Positions 1-8,179 of a stretch of 64,000 nucleotides of DNA are shown here, piece after piece (position 1 is the stretch's first letter; the number at the start of each line of letters is the position of its first letter). The position numbers and the translations under genes are program-made. The notes beneath the pieces are model-generated. The model was not told where the DNA came from. It saw only the letters and a list, made by a program, of their open reading frames with translations, and searched no databases. The DNA is from Parvibaculum lavamentivorans DS-1. GTDB taxonomy: Bacteria > Pseudomonadota > Alphaproteobacteria > Parvibaculales > Parvibaculaceae. The DNA is taken from assembly GCF_000017565.1 (NCBI RefSeq), contig NC_009719.1, positions 1,240,001-1,304,000 of the forward strand, in the 5' to 3' direction.

Positions 1-1
1 C

Positions 2-175
2 CTCGACGCCGCGTATCAGCATTTTGAAGACGATATCAAAGGCTCTATCGAGATCGGCAAACTCGCCGATCTTGTTATCGTGGAGCAGGATCCGGAGACC
101 ATGGACGTATCGGATCTCCGCGATCTTCATATCCTCGAAACGCTGAAGCGTGGCGAAACCATTTACTCGGCCTGA
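2..175 (+). CDS. Amidohydrolase family protein, C-terminal fragment
   Basis: Only the last 57 codons are inside the window; the gene begins upstream. The fragment carries GSIEIGKLADLVIVEQDP followed by a hydrophobic strand and a short TIYSA-like tail. This is the usual closing beta-sandwich of metal-dependent amidohydrolases (YtcJ/amidohydrolase 3 type), where the composite domain re-forms after the TIM barrel. The metal ligands are not in the visible part, so the substrate cannot be guessed. It reads in the same direction as the TetR gene that starts 47 bases after its stop. Confidence 0.7.
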   Translation, partial: LDAAYQHFEDDIKGSIEIGKLADLVIVEQDPETMDVSDLRDLHILETLKRGETIYSA

Positions 176-222
176 AGTTGAACTGTCCAAGACCGACATC
201 ACTTATTGACCAGAAGGACAAG

Positions 223-825
223 ATGACCCCGCCCCCGGGAAAGCAAAAACAGGATGGCCGCCGCTTGCGCAGCGAAGTCAGCCGCCGCCGCATTGTCGAG
301 GCTATGCGTGAACTGATTCGCGAAGGCTCGGTCGCGCCGCGGGCCGAGGAGGTCGCCGCGCGGGCGGATGTTGGACTTCGCAGCGTTTTCCGCCACTTCG
401 ACGATATGGAAAGCCTCTATCGCGAAATTGCGGAGGCGATGCTTCTTGAAATTATGCCGATGGTGAACCTTCCTCAGCCTTCGGGGTCCACTGCGGAAAT
501 CGTGTCGGAAATGATCGACCGGCGCGCCAAATTGTTCGAGCGGATCATGCCGTTTCGGACGGCGGCGGATGTGCACCTGCACCGTTCGCCCTTCCTGCAT
601 GAAGATCGGTTGCGCATGAATGAGATGTTGCGCAAGGCAATGCGGTCCGCGCTCCCCGCCGGCATCCGCAAGGACAAGATGCTGCTCGACGCCTTGGACG
701 CAGTCTTCAGTTTTGAATTCTGGCGCCGTCTCCGCTCGGACCAGGAGCTGTCTCCCGCCCAGGCCCGACGCGTCGTCGAGCACGTGACCTCGAGCCTTGT
801 CGAGGGAAAACCAGGCAAGGGCTGA
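223..825 (+). CDS. TetR/AcrR family transcriptional regulator
   Basis: A 200-residue protein with an N-terminal helix-turn-helix (about residues 20-65; the recognition helix region reads DVGLRSVFRHFDDMESLY) and a C-terminal all-helical ligand domain, the normal TetR size and layout. The ATG at 223 is preferred over the in-frame TTG at 178 because AAGGA lies just upstream and the extra residues are not TetR-like. It probably represses itself or a neighbour. Candidates are the preceding amidohydrolase or the convergent GST/DUF2855 pair, whose end lies 6 bases away. No operator was identified close to it. The inducer is unknown. Confidence 0.88.
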   Translation: MTPPPGKQKQDGRRLRSEVSRRRIVEAMRELIREGSVAPRAEEVAARADVGLRSVFRHFDDMESLYREIAEAMLLEIMPMVNLPQPSGSTAEIVSEMIDRRAKLFERIMPFRTAADVHLHRSPFLHEDRLRMNEMLRKAMRSALPAGIRKDKMLLDALDAVFSFEFWRRLRSDQELSPAQARRVVEHVTSSLVEGKPGKG

Positions 826-831
826 TTTCAC

Positions 832-1863
832 TCAGTTTCGGAAGAGCTTCTCGCATCCCGTTCCAGACAAGACATCGTCCAACGCCTTTCGGTCGATGGG
901 CTCAAGAGCGGCATGTTTCTCCCTCAGCCATTGCAGGCACTTTCCCTGATAAGGAAAGGGCTGCTGGACCCAGGGCTTGCCGTCGATCTCCGTTTCGACC
1001 TTCTCCGCCCCCGCTATCAGAGCTTCCGCATTGGCGAGGAGCGCCGGCACGTACACACGGCCGACTTCAGCAAGCAGTCCCCGAATGGTGTCCGGTATGG
1101 AGCCTCGCTTCATCCAGTCGTCTTCTGTCGGCTCCAGGCCAGACAGATCCTCCACAATGTCGACCCACGCAAAAACACGCGGCGCCCGCTTCAGCGTTTC
1201 CTCCATCGGTGTCGGATCGAAATGCGTCAATTGGGTCAATTGGCCGAAGGCGCCGAAGTCGCTGCCGCCGGGCCGCTGTCCCATCAGGAACGGCTGTTGT
1301 TCAAGATGCGCCTTCAAGGCGTCGAGATACCGCAGAAAGCTGGACTCAATGACAGGCGCCGTCGTGTCGTTTGAGCCCACCACATAAAGCCGCGAGATCT
1401 GCCGTTGTGCAAAGAGCTCCCCCATCTTCAAGGCTTCGTCTTCCGGAGCGGTGATGCCTCGCCACCGCGGCAGAATGGCCGCCGCCCGCTCGATGTCCGC
1501 TTTGTAGTGCCAGCGATAATGGAACATCGCCTTGGTCAGCCATTCGTCCGCATAATCTTCGAGCAGGTAGTCGATGAATTCGATCACCGGGTCGGCGGGC
1601 ACGACATGCCGCCCGTTAAATGCCTTTTCGAAACGCCGGATCAGCGGCGTGGAGTCGACCGCCGCTTCATAGGGGCCGCCATCCTCGCTCAGGAAAAATG
1701 TCGGCAGCAGCGCGACTTTAGGCTTCGGCAGGTTCTCGGGCAGGGAATGTCCCGAAAGCAGGAATCGGTAGGGGATGTGACGGTAGCGAAGCACCGAGAT
1801 CATCTTGCGCGTATAGGGAGAGCCCGGCGCGCCGCTTAGAATAAGTGGTGTCGTCAGTGTCAT
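832..1863 (-). CDS. Glutathione S-transferase family protein
   Basis: A 343-residue cytosolic protein. The first 80 residues form a thioredoxin-like GST N-domain (SGAPGSPYTRKMISVLRY, then a LLPTFFL strand/cis-Pro turn). The rest is a long helical C-domain, longer than the common 200-230 residue GSTs and resembling the larger two-domain GSTs that fuse extra C-terminal helices. The catalytic Ser/Cys position is probably in SPYT, but this is not certain. It lies 31 bases downstream of the DUF2855 gene on the same strand, so the two are likely co-transcribed. A role in glutathione conjugation of an electrophilic intermediate is inferred. Confidence 0.8.
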   Translation of the reverse strand: MTLTTPLILSGAPGSPYTRKMISVLRYRHIPYRFLLSGHSLPENLPKPKVALLPTFFLSEDGGPYEAAVDSTPLIRRFEKAFNGRHVVPADPVIEFIDYLLEDYADEWLTKAMFHYRWHYKADIERAAAILPRWRGITAPEDEALKMGELFAQRQISRLYVVGSNDTTAPVIESSFLRYLDALKAHLEQQPFLMGQRPGGSDFGAFGQLTQLTHFDPTPMEETLKRAPRVFAWVDIVEDLSGLEPTEDDWMKRGSIPDTIRGLLAEVGRVYVPALLANAEALIAGAEKVETEIDGKPWVQQPFPYQGKCLQWLREKHAALEPIDRKALDDVLSGTGCEKLFRN

Positions 1864-1894
1864 GGTCGCTACCGCCCTTGATATTTTCTGGTTG

Positions 1895-2968
1895 TCAGAA
1901 CGTCAGAATATGTCCTTCAGCCGGGTTGATGCGTCCCGCTCTCATCTCCGCATAGATGTGCGCGATTGCCTCTTCGCCTTTGCCATGTTCGACGGTCAGC
2001 CATTTATCCGCGTGCTCGGCAAAGGCGTTCCAGCTTTCGTCGAGCTTCGTGTCGAAACCTTCCTTGCCCCAGTCGTTCGTGCGCTTGCGCACCTGGTCCG
2101 GCGCAAAGAAGAAGCGCGGCGTTGCTCCCGGCAATCCGCTTGGCGGCCGCCCCGCGTCCCAGTGCGAAAGCCCTACCTGCGTGCTCTCCACAAGCTTGTC
2201 GCCGAAATGGTTGTGAACGGCAGCCAATACCTCGCCATTGCCCGCGAAATCGACCACAAGCGTCGGCATGCTCGCATCGAGGGATGCGATATCGTCATAG
2301 GCGATGGTCCGGTCGTAGAAGCCGAGCCCGTTCACGAAGCCGATATTGCCGCGCGAGGTGATGCCGATTGTTTTCGGCGCGTCGGGCCGGCGCCTGTGCA
2401 GGCCGAAGGCCAGGCCGAGCCCCGTCTTCGACGACGCGCTCAGCACAAGCGCCTGCTTTGCTCCGAAGAATCCGTTATCGGCAAGCCAGTCGTCGATCAG
2501 GAACGACGTCGTGTAGAGCGGCCGCAGTATCGGCTGCAGGTCGTCATGTGGCACCGTCTGCGCATTGCTCCGCGTATAGCTGTTATAGACGGGGTGCAGT
2601 TCGCGACGCGATTTGTAGAGATCGAGGAAGCTGCCCGGCGTCACTTTCTCCGGCTGCATAACGAGATGCGTGGCCATCGGAAAATAGCCATAGAGCCTTT
2701 CCCCCACGGCGACGTCCTTGTTCTTCGACTGAACCACATTGGCGAAACCCCAAACCGGAATTTTCCCCCAGCCGCCTTCCGCGGGAAAGAACGACCAGTA
2801 GTTCAGCATGTCGCCGGCGACGGCATAGGTGATGTTGTTGGCGGTGAAGGCGAACTTCTCGATCTCCGCCAAAATCTGACCGTCCTCGACCTCCGCCTCG
2901 CGCTCTACCCATTTGGACTGCGCCAGGTCGTTGCGGTTCACGATGAATTCCCTGATCTGCGTGTTCAT
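1895..2968 (-). CDS. DUF2855 family protein
   Basis: A 357-residue protein recognised as DUF2855 by its opening (REFIVNRNDLAQSKW), the FAFTANNITYAVAGD stretch and the WGFANVV and GYFPMATHLV segments. The family resembles medium-chain reductases without the zinc site: a GroES-like first half, then LVLSASSKTGLGLAFGL as a nucleotide-binding turn. The biochemical function of DUF2855 is not established. The ATG at 2968 is chosen because AGGAGAGG precedes it; an upstream in-frame start at 3046 lacks support. It is the first gene of a two-gene leftward operon with the GST and is divergent from the DUF1330 gene across a 227-base gap. Confidence 0.82.
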   Translation of the reverse strand: MNTQIREFIVNRNDLAQSKWVEREAEVEDGQILAEIEKFAFTANNITYAVAGDMLNYWSFFPAEGGWGKIPVWGFANVVQSKNKDVAVGERLYGYFPMATHLVMQPEKVTPGSFLDLYKSRRELHPVYNSYTRSNAQTVPHDDLQPILRPLYTTSFLIDDWLADNGFFGAKQALVLSASSKTGLGLAFGLHRRRPDAPKTIGITSRGNIGFVNGLGFYDRTIAYDDIASLDASMPTLVVDFAGNGEVLAAVHNHFGDKLVESTQVGLSHWDAGRPPSGLPGATPRFFFAPDQVRKRTNDWGKEGFDTKLDESWNAFAEHADKWLTVEHGKGEEAIAHIYAEMRAGRINPAEGHILTF

Positions 2969-3091
2969 GTGCCTCTCCTCTGCGTGCCGAACAGGCGCAT
3001 GATGTCGCGTCCTCTCCCCGCTGTCCGGCGGTTTTTCTCGCGTCACGAAATCTTGATGCGAGATCCGCCTGGCTCATTGTTTTGCGTCCAC

Positions 3092-3119
3092 TTGACCGGC
3101 TCGAACATCCGCCGATAAA
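3092..3119 (+). promoter_or_regulatory. Possible sigma70-type promoter for the DUF1330 gene
   Basis: TTGACC at 3092-3097 and GATAAA at 3114-3119 are separated by 16 bases, in the gap between divergent genes. A perfect TATAAT also occurs at 3139-3144 but has no convincing -35 box. The assignment is by eye and weak. Confidence 0.3.
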
Positions 3120-3195
3120 ATGACACGTTAAATGCCAATATAATGAGCGCCGGGATAATCCGTCAATCTCCATGGGCCGAATGAGGAACGATACG

Positions 3196-3612
3196 ATGAA
3201 AGTCGAAAATGCAATACGCCCGGCCCCCGGCCAGCAGGAAGCCTTTTTCGCCCGTGCAGGCACCGAGGATGATGGTCCCGCCGTTCTGGTCAATCTCCTG
3301 AAATTCCGCGAGCATGCCGCCTATCCGGATGGCCGCGACGCAGAGCTTTCAGGCGAGGAGGCCTATATGCGCTATGGCATGGAGGTGGCGAAGCTCATCT
3401 CCGCGCTCGGCGGGAAGTTCATCTGGTTCGGCGTCGTGGATGGTATTCTGGTCGGCGAATGCGAGGAATTGTGGGACCGGGTGGCCCTCATAGAGTATCC
3501 TTCTCGCGCCGCCTTTCAGGCAATGATCTCATCTCCCGAATATCAGGCGATCATGATCCACCGCGAGGCCGGCTTGGCCGGTCAACTCGACATCGGCGCG
3601 CGCCGCGGCTGA
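3196..3612 (+). CDS. DUF1330 domain-containing protein
   Basis: A 138-residue protein with the ferredoxin-like dimeric alpha/beta barrel fold of DUF1330: PAVLVNLLKF near the start, a Tyr-rich helix, then RVALIEYPSRAAFQAMISSPEY, the hallmark second half. DUF1330 proteins are small cytosolic proteins of unknown biochemical role, related to antibiotic-biosynthesis monooxygenase and EthD-type barrels. GAGGA upstream supports the ATG at 3196; earlier in-frame ATGs at 3172 and 3181 are alternatives. It is divergent from the DUF2855/GST operon and probably part of the same response, which is inference. Confidence 0.82.
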   Translation: MKVENAIRPAPGQQEAFFARAGTEDDGPAVLVNLLKFREHAAYPDGRDAELSGEEAYMRYGMEVAKLISALGGKFIWFGVVDGILVGECEELWDRVALIEYPSRAAFQAMISSPEYQAIMIHREAGLAGQLDIGARRG

Positions 3613-3715
3613 AGCGGGAGCCGGTTTTCAGCCGAAAAAGCCTCGAATGAACCCCTTGTGACGTCCCCCCTCCCGGCGCATCATATCCCCCTGTTGCGTC
3701 TGTGAAAGACAAGGC

Positions 3716-3756
3716 GCGTCCGGGCGGCAGCCTTCCGGGAGGGGAAGGCCGGACGC
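3716..3756 (+). other. Long hairpin in the leader of the PHA synthase gene
   Basis: GCGTCCGG (3716-3723) pairs with CCGGACGC (3749-3756), and an inner CCTTCC (3731-3736) pairs with GGAAGG (3743-3748). The structure ends 27 bases before the phaC start. It has no T-run, so it is more likely a leader or mRNA-stability structure than a terminator. A TTGTGA (3656-3661) with a poor -10 lies upstream. Confidence 0.45.
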
Positions 3757-3783
3757 AGTCAAAACAAGAGGGGGAGGGCGCGC

Positions 3784-5475
3784 ATGGCGAAGCGTCGCGA
3801 AGATATTGTTCCGGGCCTTGGCGAAGAAGCAGCCGAAACGCCGAATGTCCTCAGTCCCATTGTCGGCATCAGCCGTGAGGATGTGCTCTCTGCCATAGGG
3901 TCGATCGTGGGTGGCGCTGCGCGCCAGCCCTTCACCTTCATGCAGCATATCGGCTCATTCGGCCGCAATGTCGTCGACATCGTCGGCGGCGGAGCGAAGT
4001 TCGCGCCCCAACCGAAGGACCGCCGTTTCATCGACAGCGCCTGGCAGAAGAGCCCCGTCTATCGCCGCCTCATGCAGGGGTGGCTCGCCTTCCAGACTGA
4101 AGTGCACGGCTTCATCAAGTCGCTCGATCTCGATCCCGTCGAACATGGCCGCGCCATGCTCGTCGCGGACATCATGATCGACGCCGTTGCGCCCACCAAC
4201 ACTTTCGTTGGCAATCCCTCCGCTGTGAAGCTTGCGCTCGATACGGGGGGAAGCTCGCTGGTGCAGGGCTTCCGCAACGCGATCGACGATCTGCGCAACA
4301 ATCATGGTATGCCGAGCCAGGTCGACAAGTCCCCGTTCAAGGTCGGCGAAAATATAGCGACCACGGAAGGGGCCGTCGTCTATCGCACCGAGATGCTGGA
4401 GCTGCTGCAATACACGCCGCAATCCGGCCAAGTGCACGCGATGCCGCTTCTCTTCGTGCCGCCTCAGATCAACAAGTACTATGTGCTCGATCTCACGCCC
4501 GAAAAGAGCATGTCGCGCTACCTCACCACCCAGGGTTTCCAGGTCTTCGTGGTGAGCTGGCGTAATCCTGGGCCTGAGCATCGCGATTGGGGCCTTGCTG
4601 AATATGTGGCCGCTCTGGTCGACGTCATTGGCGTCGTCTGCGCGATCACGAGTTCCGACAAGGTCAATATCTCGGGTGGCTGTTCCGGCGGCATAACAAC
4701 CGCAACGCTTCTGAGCTACCTCGCCGCAAAGGGCGACAAGCGCGTCAATTCCGTCACCTTCTGGGTCTGCGTGCTCGACCCTCGAATGGAGGACAGCGAT
4801 GTCGGTGTTCTGGTCACCAAACGGGGTATCGAGATGGCGCGAAAGCGATCGGCCAAGAAAGGTGTTCTTGCTGGCTCGGATCTCTCACGCGTTTTCGCGT
4901 GGTTGAGGCCGAACGATCTCATCTGGAACTATGTCGTGAACAATTATCTGCACGGCCAGAAGCCGCCAGCCTTCGATGTTCTGTTCTGGAATAATGATTC
5001 CACCAATCTCACCGCCGCTCTGCACTCGGACTATCTGTCGCTCTACGAAACTCAGCCTTTTGCGAATCCGGGTAAGGAACAAATTCTGGGCGAGCCTATC
5101 GATCTCGGAAAGGTCGAGATTGATGCGTTTATCGTTGGTGGCGTGACGGATCACATCACGCCGTGGAAAGCCTGCTACAGAACGACGCAGATGCTCGGTG
5201 GAAACAAGGAATTCGTACTGTCGAACAGCGGTCACATCCAAGCAATTCTCAACCCTCCGGGGAACCCCAAGGCCAAATACTTCGTTAATGACAAGCTTCC
5301 GTCCACTGCGGATGAATGGGCCGCTGGCGCTTCGGAAGTTAACGGTTCCTGGTGGGAACGCTGGGCAAAATGGCTTGGAGAGCGTTCCGGCGAGATGCAG
5401 CCCGCATCGAAAAAGCTCGGAAATCGCAAATACAAGCCTTTGGATGCAGCCCCGGGCACTTATGTATTAGGCTGA
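3784..5475 (+). CDS. phaC: Class II (medium-chain-length) polyhydroxyalkanoate synthase
   Basis: A 563-residue PHA synthase that polymerises (R)-3-hydroxyacyl-CoA on granules. The catalytic nucleophile is Cys300 in the lipase-like box GGCSGG, with Asp456 (VTDHITPW) and His484 (LSNSGHIQ) completing the triad. Length and long stretches (LSPIVGISREDVL, HGMPSQVDKSPFKVG, VPPQINKYYVLDL, NPPGNPKAKYF, ending in PGTYV) match the Pseudomonas PhaC1/PhaC2 class much better than the class I enzymes usual in alphaproteobacteria. It is followed after 55 bases by a matching depolymerase. No phasin or PhaR was found nearby. Start ATG with a GGGGGAGGG ribosome site. Confidence 0.95.
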   Translation: MAKRREDIVPGLGEEAAETPNVLSPIVGISREDVLSAIGSIVGGAARQPFTFMQHIGSFGRNVVDIVGGGAKFAPQPKDRRFIDSAWQKSPVYRRLMQGWLAFQTEVHGFIKSLDLDPVEHGRAMLVADIMIDAVAPTNTFVGNPSAVKLALDTGGSSLVQGFRNAIDDLRNNHGMPSQVDKSPFKVGENIATTEGAVVYRTEMLELLQYTPQSGQVHAMPLLFVPPQINKYYVLDLTPEKSMSRYLTTQGFQVFVVSWRNPGPEHRDWGLAEYVAALVDVIGVVCAITSSDKVNISGGCSGGITTATLLSYLAAKGDKRVNSVTFWVCVLDPRMEDSDVGVLVTKRGIEMARKRSAKKGVLAGSDLSRVFAWLRPNDLIWNYVVNNYLHGQKPPAFDVLFWNNDSTNLTAALHSDYLSLYETQPFANPGKEQILGEPIDLGKVEIDAFIVGGVTDHITPWKACYRTTQMLGGNKEFVLSNSGHIQAILNPPGNPKAKYFVNDKLPSTADEWAAGASEVNGSWWERWAKWLGERSGEMQPASKKLGNRKYKPLDAAPGTYVLG

Positions 5476-5530
5476 ATATGTAGTGAGTCGAATCCACCCG
5501 CGCAAAAGGGTGCAATGAAGAGTGCACGGA

Positions 5531-6409
5531 ATGAGTGAAAGACAACCCCGATACCGCGAAATCAGAGTGGGTTCGCATCTTCTCCGTACTGCGGTTTGGG
5601 AGGGCACTGGCGCTCAGACCCCGTTGTTGTTTTTCAACGGCATCGGGGCGAATATCGAACTCATTGCTCCGCTTGCGGATGAATTGTCGGATAGGGATAT
5701 CATCGCGCTCGATGCGCCGGGCGTTGGTGGTTCGCCCGCCGCTGCTTTCCCTTATCGTCCGTGGCAATTCGCACGCATGGCGGCCGGCGTTCTCGACGAG
5801 TTAGGTTACGACGAGGTCGATGTTCTCGGCGTTTCCTGGGGCGGCGCGATGGCCCAGCAATTCGCCTTCCAGTTCAGCAAGCGGGTGCGCCACCTTGTGC
5901 TCGCCGCCACATCGGCAGGCATGTTCATGGTGCCGGGCAAGCCGAAGGCGTTGATGAAGCTGGCGCATCCGCGCCGCTACATGGACTCCGACTACATGAT
6001 GAAGCACTTCGAAACCCTCTATGGCGATGAGGGCGATGGCGCGGATCATTCAAAGCGCCTGCGTGCGCCGTCCATGCGGGGCTATTTTTATCAGCTGCTG
6101 GCGGGGTTGGGCTGGACGAGCCTCCCTTTCCTGCCTTTCATCAAGCAGCCGACGCTGGTCCTCGCCGGCAAGAACGATCAGATCGTGCCGGTGGTCAACG
6201 CGCGCATTCTCGCCCATTGCATTCCCAATGCGCGCCTGGAAATAGTCTCGGGCGGCCATCTCTTCCTGGTCTCGCGGCCGGATGAGGTCATGCCCCTGAT
6301 CCGCGATTTCCTGGACAAGGAGCCCGCCAAGCGCCCTTTCGCAAGTAGCTCGTTCAAGGGCGAGCGCCGTTTCCGCGGCACCGGCAAAAGCGTCCGCCCC
6401 GCCGTTTGA
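5531..6409 (+). CDS. phaZ: Intracellular poly(3-hydroxyalkanoate) depolymerase
   Basis: A 292-residue alpha/beta hydrolase that releases 3-hydroxyacids from intracellular mcl-PHA. The opening NGIGANIELI, the nucleophile motif GVSWGG (Ser102), AATSAGMFMVPGKPK, AGLGWTS and the Asp216/His243 positions correspond to PhaZ of mcl-PHA pseudomonads, where the same serine position and Asp-His spacing are found. It follows phaC with 55 bases between them, so synthesis and mobilisation are encoded together. The ATG at 5531 is taken as start; a GTG at 5522 is possible. The last 20 residues are basic and poorly conserved. Confidence 0.92.
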   Translation: MSERQPRYREIRVGSHLLRTAVWEGTGAQTPLLFFNGIGANIELIAPLADELSDRDIIALDAPGVGGSPAAAFPYRPWQFARMAAGVLDELGYDEVDVLGVSWGGAMAQQFAFQFSKRVRHLVLAATSAGMFMVPGKPKALMKLAHPRRYMDSDYMMKHFETLYGDEGDGADHSKRLRAPSMRGYFYQLLAGLGWTSLPFLPFIKQPTLVLAGKNDQIVPVVNARILAHCIPNARLEIVSGGHLFLVSRPDEVMPLIRDFLDKEPAKRPFASSSFKGERRFRGTGKSVRPAV

Positions 6410-6446
6410 GCCCTTTTTAGTTCCGAGTTGTCTCCCCGCTTGCCGC

Positions 6447-6475
6447 TTGCACGGCAACAAGCATTTCTCTATATT
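6447..6475 (+). promoter_or_regulatory. Strong sigma70-like promoter of the sulfatase operon
   Basis: TTGCAC at 6447-6452 and TATATT at 6470-6475 are separated by 17 bases. This is one of the best matches to the housekeeping consensus seen in the window. The -10 box abuts the palindrome at 6474-6490. Confidence 0.55.
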
Positions 6476-6490
6476 AATGAAAGTCATTAA
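6474..6490. promoter_or_regulatory. Perfect inverted repeat, candidate operator
   Basis: TTAATGA and TCATTAA form perfect 7-base arms around a 3-base centre. The site overlaps the end of the -10 box and the expected transcription start, where a bound repressor would block RNA polymerase. Arm length and position fit a dimeric TetR- or MarR-type repressor. The regulator is not identifiable from the window. Confidence 0.5.
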
Positions 6491-6513
6491 ATCCCCGGGG
6501 AGGGTGAGGCGCC

Positions 6514-8169
6514 ATGAAAATCGGAAAGCGCGGGGCGAGTATTCTCGCCGCGCTCGTCGTCATGCTCGTTGTCGGCGCGGTGCTGCTCAGCCGCTACTGG
6601 ATCTACATTCCGGGCCTCCTGATGGAATTGCGCGATCCGGTGCAGCCCAACCGGGAAGTCACTTGGGAGCAGGGCCCTGCCGAAGCCACGGCATCCCCCA
6701 CCGAGCGGGCGCCAAACGTCGTCTTCATCCTCGTGGACGACCTCGGCTTCAACGATTTGAGCTTCGCAGGCGGCGGCATGGGCGGCGGCACCGTCCGTAC
6801 ACCCCATATCGACAGCATTGCCCATGAAGGTGTCTTGTTCGCTAACGGTTATTCTGGAAATGCCACCTGCGCACCCTCCCGTGCTGCGATCATGACAGGC
6901 CGCTATGCCACGCGCTTCGGCTTCGAGTTCACGCCTGCGCCCAAGGCTTTCCAGAAAGGCATCGCCACCTTCAACAAGGATGCCGGCGCGCAATACTTTA
7001 CCGAGCGAGAGAAAGACGTTCCCGAAGTCGATGCCATGAGCTTGCCCACCAGCGAAATCACCATCGCGGAAATGCTGAAGCAGCAGGGCTATCACAATGT
7101 CATGCTCGGCAAGTGGCATCTCGGCGGCACGGATACATCTCGTCCCGAGAAGCGCGGCTTCGACGAATTTCTCGGGTTCATTCCCGGCGCCTCGATGTTC
7201 CTGCCGCGCAACAGTCCAGACGTCGTGAACTCGATCCAGGATTTCGATCCAATCGACCGCTTTCTCTGGGCCAATCTGCCTTTCGCGGTCCAGTTCAACG
7301 GCGGTGACAGGTTCGAGCCTTCCGAATACATGACGGACTATCTCACCAATGAGGCCGTCAAGGCGATCGGGGCAAATCGCAATCGCCCTTTCTTCATGTA
7401 TGTTGCCTACAACGCGCCGCATACGCCGCTTCAGGCGCTGAAATCGGATTATGACGCGCTGGCCCATATCGAAAATCACACCGAGCGCGTCTATGCCGCG
7501 ATGGTCGTCGCGCTCGACCGTGGCGTCGGCAAGATCAAGCAAGCCCTTCGCGACAATGGTCTCGAAGAAAACACGATCATCATTTTTACCAGCGACAATG
7601 GCGGCGCGGGTTATGTCGGCCTGCCGGATCTGAACAAGCCTTATCGCGGTTGGAAGGCCTCCTTCTTCGAGGGCGGCATCCACGTTCCCTTCTTCATGAA
7701 GTGGCCTGCACGCATAGCACCCGGCACCGTCTATGAATATCCGGTCGCCCATGTCGATATCTTCAGCACCGTCGCTGCGGCAGCAGGTGCGACACCGCCG
7801 GCGGATCGCGTCATCGATGGCGTTGATTTGACGGCACAGGTGACGGGCAACACCGATCCTTCGCGCACGCTTTTCTGGCGGTCGGGACATTACAAGGTTC
7901 TGCTTTCCGAAGGCTGGAAACTCCAGACGTCCGAACGCCCGGAGAAGAAGTGGCTCTTCAATCTCGCTGCCGATCCCACGGAGCAGAAAAATCTGGCGGA
8001 CGCCGAACCGGAAAAGCTCTCCGAGATGATGGAAATGCTCGCAAAAGTTGACGGCGAACAATCGGCGCCGGTCTGGCCGGCGCTCATCGAAGCGCCGATC
8101 ATGATAGACCGTCCTCTCGGCGGTGCGCCGCGCGGGCCGGAAGATGAATTCGTCTTCTGGGCAAATTGA
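6514..8169 (+). CDS. Sulfatase (arylsulfatase family), membrane-anchored or secreted
   Basis: A 551-residue type I sulfatase. An N-terminal hydrophobic helix (about residues 9-26) targets it to the membrane or periplasm. FILVDDLGFND supplies the first calcium-binding aspartates, and the signature CAPSRAAIMTGR has Cys119 as the residue that is oxidised to formylglycine. LGKWHLGG and a late SDNGG motif (second metal/substrate loop) are present. The next gene, 10 bases downstream, encodes the formylglycine-generating enzyme that would activate Cys119. Substrate not predictable: sulfate esters for sulfur or carbon scavenging are likely. It has a strong promoter with an overlapping palindrome. Confidence 0.92.
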   Translation: MKIGKRGASILAALVVMLVVGAVLLSRYWIYIPGLLMELRDPVQPNREVTWEQGPAEATASPTERAPNVVFILVDDLGFNDLSFAGGGMGGGTVRTPHIDSIAHEGVLFANGYSGNATCAPSRAAIMTGRYATRFGFEFTPAPKAFQKGIATFNKDAGAQYFTEREKDVPEVDAMSLPTSEITIAEMLKQQGYHNVMLGKWHLGGTDTSRPEKRGFDEFLGFIPGASMFLPRNSPDVVNSIQDFDPIDRFLWANLPFAVQFNGGDRFEPSEYMTDYLTNEAVKAIGANRNRPFFMYVAYNAPHTPLQALKSDYDALAHIENHTERVYAAMVVALDRGVGKIKQALRDNGLEENTIIIFTSDNGGAGYVGLPDLNKPYRGWKASFFEGGIHVPFFMKWPARIAPGTVYEYPVAHVDIFSTVAAAAGATPPADRVIDGVDLTAQVTGNTDPSRTLFWRSGHYKVLLSEGWKLQTSERPEKKWLFNLAADPTEQKNLADAEPEKLSEMMEMLAKVDGEQSAPVWPALIEAPIMIDRPLGGAPRGPEDEFVFWAN

Positions 8170-8179
8170 GAAGGATGCG

